From Clostridia bacterium (GTDB taxonomy: Bacteria; Bacillota; Clostridia; Christensenellales; CAG-138): a DNA stretch of 56,443 bases. Below the pieces are notes generated by a model. That model was given only the letters and a program-made list of their open reading frames with translations, was not told where the DNA came from and made no database searches. Numbering within the stretch: position 1 is the first letter of the stretch; each line of letters starts with the position of its first letter. The stretch spans positions 1 to 56,443 of the forward strand of contig JAFXZJ010000062.1 of NCBI GenBank assembly GCA_017541305.1, in the 5' to 3' direction. Positions 50,958 through 56,443 of this stretch are shown one piece after another. Both the position numbers and the translations under genes were made by a program.

Positions 50958-52028
50958 TTATTGTTCTTCGGTAACCGCGCTCCAAAGAGCGGTGAACTCG
51001 TCGTTCTCAAATTGGCTTACCGCGTTGCGGACGCCGTCCATTGCGGTCGCCCCCATGTCATCGTGGGCGCTGGCGCCTTCGATGCGGTCGATAAAGCGGA
51101 CGTCGCTTTCGTTATAGCTGGGTGAGGCGTCGAAGAATGCGGCAAGCTCTTTGGCTTTGATAAGGGTATCGCGCGCCTCGTCACGCTGCCCGGACAGCAG
51201 CTGCGACCCGGCAAGCGCGGCGAGAAAAACGGCGCCGATCCTGTCGAAGTAGTTGGGCTTGTTAGCTTCCCGCAGCCCTTGAAGGAGCCCGATCGCCCAG
51301 CTTAGGATCGCCTGACAGGAAGTGTGATCGCCGCGTTTTAAGTATGCGTTCATATAGCCGATGACCGTGCTGATAAGATCGGCGAGTATCTTCGCCATGG
51401 CCTCCGAAAGAAACGGCATCGCTTCCTCAATGCGATCGCTTTGGGCCAGGCTGTTACCTATCAGGGGGCTGAACACTCCGTCCCCGTTATTGGCCTTCCA
51501 AAGCTCTACGGCCTTGTCCGTTTCGCCAAGCCCCAGATACGTTCGCGCGATCCTTCCGCAGATCGTCTGCTCGCTGACCTGCGGGTCGTCGTTCTGCGGC
51601 AGCAGCAGACGGGATTGCTCCAGGAGCTCCAGCGCGCGGTGAAGCAGGGCCTTGTCCCCGCTCTCATACCCGAACGCGCTGTAAAGCGCCGCGCTTTCGG
51701 TGACTATCCGGAATGAGTGCGGATACTTCTTGAGCGCCTTATTCGCCTCCGCAAGCCCTTCCCGATCCTTGCTGCGGCGATAATCCTGTAAACGCTTAAC
51801 CGTCGCATCAAGGCGGTTGTCCTTTATTTGATAGCCGAGCAGCACGTCCACGGAGGTATCGAAAAAGTCGGCCATTTGGATTATCAGCTCCAGCTCCGGG
51901 ATAGACAGCTTTGCCTCCCACTTGTAAACCGCGCCCGCGGTCACCCCCAGCGCCTCGGAAAGCTGCTCCTGGGTAAGCGACCTTTCCCTGCGGAAGGCGC
52001 GTATGTTCTCTGCCAGCATCATCTTCAT
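50958..52028 (-). CDS. Xre-family regulator with TPR-like C-terminal domain
   Basis: 356 residues. The HTH is at residues 5-60 (MLAENIRAFRRERSLTQEQLSEALGVTAGAVYKWE, shown in part by position). From about 75 onward paired helices form TPR-like repeats (KALKKYPHSFRIVTESAALY, ARTYLGLGETDKAVELW), the layout of peptide-responsive regulators and of DUF-type Xre proteins. GGAGG lies 7 nt before the ATG at 52028. It leads the operon with the ABC exporter and probably controls it. Confidence 0.88.
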   Translation of the reverse strand: MKMMLAENIRAFRRERSLTQEQLSEALGVTAGAVYKWEAKLSIPELELIIQMADFFDTSVDVLLGYQIKDNRLDATVKRLQDYRRSKDREGLAEANKALKKYPHSFRIVTESAALYSAFGYESGDKALLHRALELLEQSRLLLPQNDDPQVSEQTICGRIARTYLGLGETDKAVELWKANNGDGVFSPLIGNSLAQSDRIEEAMPFLSEAMAKILADLISTVIGYMNAYLKRGDHTSCQAILSWAIGLLQGLREANKPNYFDRIGAVFLAALAGSQLLSGQRDEARDTLIKAKELAAFFDASPSYNESDVRFIDRIEGASAHDDMGATAMDGVRNAVSQFENDEFTALWSAVTEEQ

Positions 52029-52059
52029 ATGCCCGCCTCCTTTTTTGTTTACGATGATG

Positions 52060-52098
52060 ATTATACAGCATCGGGATCGAAAAGTGAACCGACCGTTC
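52060..52098 (-). promoter_or_regulatory. Promoter and candidate operator of the Xre-ABC operon
   Basis: Minus strand TTCACT (52083-52088), 17 nt, TATAAT (52060-52065). A GAAC-N5-GTTC dyad (52086-52098) overlaps the -35 box and would suit the Xre protein. Confidence 0.68.
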
Positions 52099-52138
52099 AT
52101 ATCGTTCGGATTTTATTTTTCCTACCGACAGTATGAAA

Positions 52139-52170
52139 ACGGCTCCCTCGCCGAGGGAGCCGCTTTTTTT
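52139..52170. terminator. Terminator between the BspA-like gene and the Xre-ABC promoter
   Basis: CGGCTCCCTCG/CGAGGGAGCCG with T on both sides; it ends the BspA-like transcript, which stops at 52181. Confidence 0.8.
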
Positions 52171-52180
52171 CGTTTGCTTG

Positions 52181-54250
52181 TCAATCGCTGTTTTCAAGCA
52201 GGTTGACGTTGGTGGTTATGGTTTCGGTTTCGGCCGTGCCGGAATTGGGGCCTTCATACTCGATGTGCATCGTGACGGAGATATCGACGTCGCGGTATTC
52301 GGGACGTATGCCTGTGACGACAAGCGTGAATATGACGGTCTCATCGGGGTTATGGCGATAATCCTTTTTGCACTCGATATTGAGCTGCGCGCCGTTATCG
52401 TGCCTTACGACCTCGGCATAGCGGCGGGTGACCTCGGTGCCGTTATATGCGGGAGAGAGCTTTGCGATGAAGCGGATATCGCGCCAGCTGTCGTTAGCGG
52501 CGCGAGCGCGGATCTCGGCGCCGACCAGCTCGATCTCGGGGGTGATCCTGAGGGGGATGTAGATATAGTTCTTCATGTTGCACGCGTCAAAGGGCCTCAC
52601 CTCGCCCCATTCGGGATAATCCTCGGGATAGAACACCTTGACGACGGTCGCGGCATTGTTGAACGCGCCCTTTGCAAGCTTCTTTGTGTCGGGGCAGGGG
52701 CAGTTGAAGGTGATCTTTTTGAGCGCGGTGCAGGCGCCGAAGGCGTTGTTCTCTATGGACAGATTTGTAGCCTGAGTGATGTCGCCGAGCACGGTGACTT
52801 CCTCAAGCGAGGTGCAGAACTGGCACATGAAACCGGGGATCGAGGTGATCCCTGCGGGAACGGTCAGCTCGGTGATGGAGGAACAGCGCTGGAAGGCGTA
52901 CATGCCGATGGAGGTCACTCCTTCGGGGATCACGATCTCCTCCAAAGCGCCGCACTCGGCAAACGCGCTGTTGCCGATGTAGGTCACGGAATCGGGAATG
53001 TCGAAATGCGCAAGGGAGGAGCACATATAGAAGCAGTATTCGGGGATCGAGGCGGCGCCCGCGATGGAGGTGACGCCGGTCAGCGAGGAGCAGCCCTGGA
53101 AGCAGCTTGCGCCGTAGCCCCCTACGCCTTCGCCTATGGTGACGGTCTCGAGTTTGGAGCATCCGCTGAACAGCATCGAAGGCAGCGCGTCGACGGAAGC
53201 GTTGACGGTCGCGTTCACAAGTTCTCCGCAGGAGGCAAATGCGCCGGAGGAGATATCGGTGACGCTTTCGGGGATGGTTATGGACGTGATGGAGGTGCCC
53301 TCAAAGCAATCGCCGCCTATCGAAACGAGGTTCTGCGAAAGCACGACGGAATCCACGCCGGGGCAGTTATAGAAGGCGCGGTCGACGATGGCGGTGCAGG
53401 CGGGATCCATGACCACTTCGCCCTGATAGCCTTCGGGGCAGCGTATTAGCTGATCCTTATCCTTGGTGTAAAGCACGCCGCCGACCGAGCAGTAGGCGGT
53501 GTTGGCCTCGTCCACGTTGATCGCGGCGATGTTGTTTCCGCCGAAGGATGTGGAGTCAAGGGATATCACGGAGGCGGGGACGTTCACCTCGGTGAGCTTG
53601 GTGGAGGCGAACGCGTTGGCGCCGATGGTCTCAACGCCGTTTTCGATAACGAGGGTCTCAAGATTCGTCCAGCCGCTGAAAGCGCTTGCGTTTATCGTGC
53701 GAACGGAAGCGGGTATGGTGAGCGACGCGGGCTTCCATGAACCGAACGCGCCCGTGCCTATGGTTACGAGCGTTTCGGGCAGCGTGAGCTCGGTTGCAGT
53801 GGTCCAACCGGAAAAGGCTCTTTCGCCGATCGTTGCGATCGAGGAGCCCTGCGGGAAGGCGCTCATAAGGGGCATGCTGGCAAAGGAGAGCGTGCCGACG
53901 CTTTCAAGCGTGGAGGGCCAGGTGATCGATTCGACCTTGGTGAGGGTGTTGAAGGTGTAATCGCCTATGCGGGTGATCCCCTCGCCTATCACGATCGTTT
54001 TGCAGTTGTTCTTGATCGTGGTGTTGGTCACAAAGGGGCTCCTGCCGCTGCCGTAGGAAGAGAAATTCTTGGTCGCGCCGGACCCGGTCAGGGTCAGCAC
54101 GTAGGTATCGGGATCGTAGGAATAGGTTATGTTGGCGCCCTGGTCGCCGCATTCGCCGGTGATCTCGGCCGCAAAGGCCGCGGTCGGCAGCAGACAGAGC
54201 AGCAGCGCCGCAAGCGCGGCGATGCAGAAAAGGTTCAAAAGTCTTTTCAT
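52181..54250 (-). CDS. Secreted BspA-type leucine-rich-repeat protein
   Basis: 689 residues. The signal peptide (LFCIAALAALLLCLLPTAAFA) is followed by a short N-terminal domain, then about 17 repeats of the LRR_5/BspA kind at about 100-560, for example SITIPESVTDISSGAFASCGEL and ALEEIVIPEGVTSIGMYAF. The C-terminal 120 residues are a separate beta domain (ITPEIELVGAEIRARAANDS, YNGTEVTRRYAEVVRHDNGA). It is expected at the cell surface, binding host or other bacterial proteins. There is no sortase signal or dockerin. The start is ATG 54250, with AGGAG 7 nt upstream. Confidence 0.9.
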   Translation of the reverse strand: MKRLLNLFCIAALAALLLCLLPTAAFAAEITGECGDQGANITYSYDPDTYVLTLTGSGATKNFSSYGSGRSPFVTNTTIKNNCKTIVIGEGITRIGDYTFNTLTKVESITWPSTLESVGTLSFASMPLMSAFPQGSSIATIGERAFSGWTTATELTLPETLVTIGTGAFGSWKPASLTIPASVRTINASAFSGWTNLETLVIENGVETIGANAFASTKLTEVNVPASVISLDSTSFGGNNIAAINVDEANTAYCSVGGVLYTKDKDQLIRCPEGYQGEVVMDPACTAIVDRAFYNCPGVDSVVLSQNLVSIGGDCFEGTSITSITIPESVTDISSGAFASCGELVNATVNASVDALPSMLFSGCSKLETVTIGEGVGGYGASCFQGCSSLTGVTSIAGAASIPEYCFYMCSSLAHFDIPDSVTYIGNSAFAECGALEEIVIPEGVTSIGMYAFQRCSSITELTVPAGITSIPGFMCQFCTSLEEVTVLGDITQATNLSIENNAFGACTALKKITFNCPCPDTKKLAKGAFNNAATVVKVFYPEDYPEWGEVRPFDACNMKNYIYIPLRITPEIELVGAEIRARAANDSWRDIRFIAKLSPAYNGTEVTRRYAEVVRHDNGAQLNIECKKDYRHNPDETVIFTLVVTGIRPEYRDVDISVTMHIEYEGPNSGTAETETITTNVNLLENSD

Positions 54251-54295
54251 TGTGTTTCTCCTAACTTGGCTCTCGGGAGCCGATTTGCGTCTTTT

Positions 54296-54324
54296 AATAT
54301 ACCTCTTTTTGCAAATAATGTCAA
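54296..54324 (-). promoter_or_regulatory. Sigma-A promoter of the BspA-like gene
   Basis: Minus strand TTGACA (54319-54324), 17 nt, TATATT (54296-54301). It lies back to back with the ECF-type promoter of the second sigma gene, about 45 bp away. Confidence 0.75.
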
Positions 54325-54368
54325 GGAGCCGGTGGGGAGACAGCACTGCCTTCGGGGAGCCCCGCAAA

Positions 54369-54412
54369 AATATATTATTTTGAAACTGCAACGTTTTGTT
54401 ATAAAATCTGTC
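54369..54412 (+). promoter_or_regulatory. ECF-type autoregulated promoter, copy 2
   Basis: AATATATT (54369-54376), 32 nt, TGTC (54409-54412), continuing CATTATAGGTGAA. TGCAAC, 16 nt before TGTC, is the presumed -35 with the AAC core common in ECF promoters. Confidence 0.8.
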
Positions 54413-54445
54413 ATTATAGGTGAAAACTCAATGCATGGGGTTTTT

Positions 54446-55006
54446 ATGGACGACAAGGAACTTATCGGCATGTTTCTTCGCCGTGAAGAGGCCGCCGTCG
54501 CCGAAGCCGAACGGACGTACGGCGAGTTATGCCACTGGGTTGCCATGAACGTTTTGAGGGACGAAGAATACGCGCGCGAATGCGTAAACGACGCCCTTCT
54601 TAAGGCATGGGAAGCCATACCTCGGGAAAAGCCCGAAAATCTGGGCGGATATCTGGTCGTGCTCACCCGCAACACTGCGCTGAATCGCTATGAGGAGATC
54701 CACGCGCTGAAAAGAAGCGGGGCGTATTCGGATCGCCCTGTTCACGAGATACACAACCTTGCATCACGCGTGGGGCTTCCGGAGGACGAGCTGATGTATA
54801 AGGAGCTCAAGCGCAGCGTAAACGAGTTTTTACGCGCTCTTCCGCCGGACAAGCGCCGTATATTCGTAAGCAGGGTGTTTCTGCTCATGCGCGAGTCGGA
54901 GATCTCCGAAGCATACGGCATAAAGACCTCAACGGTGAGGAGCACTCTGCTGCGTATAAGGAAAAAGCTCAGGATCTATCTCAGAAACGAAGGCTATGAC
55001 GTTTGA
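54446..55006 (+). CDS. ECF RNA polymerase sigma factor, copy 2
   Basis: 186 residues, the same length as copy 1 when started at ATG 54446 (MDDKELIGMFLRREEAAVAEAE). Region 2 (ECVNDALLKAWEAIP, LTRNTALNRYEE) and region 4 (LPPDKRRIFVSRVFLLMRESEISEAYGIKTSTVRSTL, in part) are intact. An ATG at 54431 is in frame, but its AGGTGA would sit at the very start of the transcript predicted from the TGTC box. The two sigma proteins are clear paralogues and are much more different from each other than the shared anti-sigma block is. Confidence 0.92.
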   Translation: MDDKELIGMFLRREEAAVAEAERTYGELCHWVAMNVLRDEEYARECVNDALLKAWEAIPREKPENLGGYLVVLTRNTALNRYEEIHALKRSGAYSDRPVHEIHNLASRVGLPEDELMYKELKRSVNEFLRALPPDKRRIFVSRVFLLMRESEISEAYGIKTSTVRSTLLRIRKKLRIYLRNEGYDV

Positions 55007-55035
55007 AATTTAACACTGCGAAAGGACGAAAAACC

Positions 55036-55782
55036 ATGAAGGATCTCGAATTTTTAAAGCTCTTCGGCGATATCGACTGCGATATGGTATGCGAATGCCT
55101 GCCTGCCCGTGCCGGCAAAAAGCCGCAAAAGACCGTCCGCACCGTGCCGCGCTTCCTTTCCCGCGCCGCCTCGGTCGCCGCCGCGGCGGTGCTCGCGCTG
55201 TTCATATCTACCGCGACCGCCGAGGCCGCCGGCGTGCGGGTAGTCACGCCCTTCGTCAGTTGGACGGGGTCAGCCCTCCGCCTCGATTATTCCGCCGGGC
55301 TCGATAAACATGAGGATGCGCCGGAGATCACAGCGGATCCCTCCCATAAGCCGGTCGTTTCAAGCATCCCTTCCGAGCGTATCAGATTTACTTCCGAAGA
55401 AGAATTCAAGGCCCGCGTGGGAAATATGATACGCTTGCCCGGTGAAGAATTGGGGTTGGAGTTTGTTTCAGCAAAAGGCGCTTTCAGAGAAGATGCGGCT
55501 GTTATCACTTCAAACTATACGATTGATGGAAAAAAAATAATGATAGACTCATCGCTCCACGCCGGGATCATAGGAACAGAATACAGTGCAAAATCCTTGA
55601 TCCTCAGCGACGTTTCAAGATATGAACAGAAGGAGATAGCGGGGATCGAATGTACCTTGGCGTATGGAGCACCGTGGAATTATGTATCCATAGTTATTGA
55701 AAACCAAAGTTACCTTGTTTTCGGCGAGGCTGAAATGAGCGTACTTGAAACGATTGCAGCATCTATGCTTGCTTCGAAATAA
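55036..55782 (+). CDS. Anti-sigma factor with DUF4367-like ectodomain, copy 2
   Basis: 248 residues. The layout is as in copy 1: cytosolic sigma-binding segment (1-40, FLKLFGDIDCDMVCECLPAR), one membrane helix (about 45-66), linker and ectodomain ending YLVFGEAEMSVLETIAASML. AAAGGA precedes the ATG at 55036; an earlier in-frame ATG at 55003 overlaps the sigma gene end. The C-terminal 100 codons are AT-rich and differ from copy 1, so the two sensors may answer different signals while sharing the membrane core. Confidence 0.82.
   Translation: MKDLEFLKLFGDIDCDMVCECLPARAGKKPQKTVRTVPRFLSRAASVAAAAVLALFISTATAEAAGVRVVTPFVSWTGSALRLDYSAGLDKHEDAPEITADPSHKPVVSSIPSERIRFTSEEEFKARVGNMIRLPGEELGLEFVSAKGAFREDAAVITSNYTIDGKKIMIDSSLHAGIIGTEYSAKSLILSDVSRYEQKEIAGIECTLAYGAPWNYVSIVIENQSYLVFGEAEMSVLETIAASMLASK
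55146..55460 (+). repeat. 315-bp block shared with the first anti-sigma gene (inverted copy)
   Basis: The counterpart of 44301-44615. The two blocks are inverted relative to each other and 10.5 kb apart, long and similar enough to recombine. Confidence 0.85.
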
Positions 55783-56405
55783 AACAACGATGTGACCTCA
55801 TGGGACCCGGAACTCTTCGTGCCCAACAGTCGATCCCTCAGTCGGCTTCCGCCGACAGCTCCCTTTGCGCAAGGGAGCCTTGCGCATCCGACCATGCCTC
55901 CCTTGTGTAAAGGGAGGCGGCATTTCGACCGCAGGGAGAAAAGCCGGAGGGATTGTCTCAAGGTTGGTTTCCCCGCGCGGGAAACCATCGATAATGTCCC
56001 CTCATCAGTCGTCTGATATGACCCTGATGCGGCAAGCGCATCAGGCACTCGGCTGAAAAAGCCAAGCATTTGGCTTTTTCCGGGCGCCTCCTGCCCCGCC
56101 AAGGGGAAGCCTTTTGGTTGACGCCATCCCGAGCCTTCCCCCGCCGCGGGGAAGGTGCCACGAGCGGTGAAGCCGTGAGTGACGGATGAGGGGGATCCGA
56201 AGCCACGATGGTTATTTTCTTTGAAATATCCCCTCATCACCGCTCCGCTTAAGCTTTCCCGCCAAGGGGGAAGCCCAACGCTTTGCATCCTCAAAAGCTT
56301 TCTCCCGGGCGTGGAGGGCAGCCCGACAGCCGCCCCAAACCCCCGATTTTCTCGTACGACCGTACGAAAACGGGCATTTGAGTACCAAAAATGGTACTCA
56401 GCCAA
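55783..56405. other. 620-bp mosaic of palindromic repeats, no gene seen
   Basis: Successive stems: GTCGGC/GCCGAC (55841-55856), GCTCCCTT/AAGGGAGC (55858-55878), GCCTCCCTT/AAGGGAGGC (55896-55918), AAAAAGCCAA/TTGGCTTTTT (56056-56079) and CCTTCCCC/GGGGAAGG (56134-56155), with CCCTCATC near 56231 and GGATGAGG near 56183. Long frames crossing this on both strands are compositional artefacts. It separates the anti-sigma gene from the fourth ECF-type promoter. Confidence 0.65.
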
Positions 56406-56443
56406 AATATATTTTAAAAAGGGTGTAATTTTCGCCCAAAAAA
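56406..56443 (+). promoter_or_regulatory. ECF-type promoter, copy 4, cut by the window end
   Basis: AATATATT (56406-56413) is followed by 30 nt up to the window edge. The stretch has TGTAAT at 56424-56429, the same offset as in copies 2 and 3, and a poly-A end as in copy 3. TGTC is predicted at 56446-56449. Confidence 0.6.

Noticed and set aside
52181-54250. Regularly spaced repeats that at first sight could be a CRISPR array.
   Set aside because: They are codons of leucine-rich repeats in one long frame, with diverged units and no constant repeat-spacer pattern.
55710-56405. A 231-codon minus-strand frame at the right end.
   Set aside because: It crosses palindromic repeats and the 3' end of the anti-sigma gene, with no ribosome site or domain.

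Overview
This window looks like a chromosomal stretch of an anaerobic, probably gut-associated member of Bacillota, class Clostridia. The grounds are class III ribonucleotide reductase (nrdD/nrdG), many small secreted lipoproteins and dockerin proteins, strong AGGAGG-type ribosome sites, sigma-A promoters with N16-N17 spacing, and GC-rich core genes that use ATA freely next to AT-rich accessory genes. A placement near Christensenellales is a guess. The window opens inside ftsH and ends inside what looks like a promoter.

Layout. 1-4.2 kb: ftsH 3' end, a PHP phosphoesterase fused to a zincin domain, a pseudouridine synthase and a secreted DUF1002 protein. 4.6-7.7 kb: a leucine-rich-repeat/dockerin protein diverging from an ArsR-like regulator. 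7.9-16.6 kb: psuG, a WG-repeat lipoprotein, a CPBP protease, an M16C peptidase, a CxxC redox protein, two lipoproteins and a DUF2975/Xre pair. 17.0-26.5 kb (minus strand): a tight seven-gene run holding a sortase B fused to an RCC1-like and a dockerin-like region, DUF951, an active signal peptidase I, a signal-peptidase-like protein without the catalytic lysine, a polytopic GT-C-like membrane protein, malQ and glgP. 26.7-34.1 kb: an Xre protein with a Gly/Leu-rich repeat tail, a MATE exporter, an ABC-F ATPase behind a leader that looks like an attenuator, and a 1,128-residue secreted dockerin protein. 34.1-41.0 kb: a serine-palmitoyltransferase-like enzyme with a short-chain dehydrogenase, then nrdG, a ThrE-type exporter and nrdD (fused to a glutaredoxin-like domain) behind NrdR-box-like dyads.

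41-56.4 kb is accessory. Two paralogous ECF sigma/anti-sigma cassettes lie in inverted orientation around about 9 kb. That interval holds tRNA-Arg(ACG), copies of the tRNA 3' end, direct repeats, a relaxase remnant, a toxin-antitoxin pair, a beta-helix lipoprotein gene cut by an in-frame amber codon, an ABC exporter with its Xre-TPR regulator, and a BspA-type surface protein. Four sites share one promoter architecture: AATATATT, exactly 32 nt, then TGTC (the fourth is cut by the window edge after 30 nt). The two anti-sigma genes share a 315-bp inverted block of about 95% identity with diverged ends. My leading proposal for something undescribed is this duplicated ECF regulon, with possible gene conversion or inversion between the copies. 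Second is the dockerin-bearing sortase in an operon with an active and a lysine-less signal peptidase.
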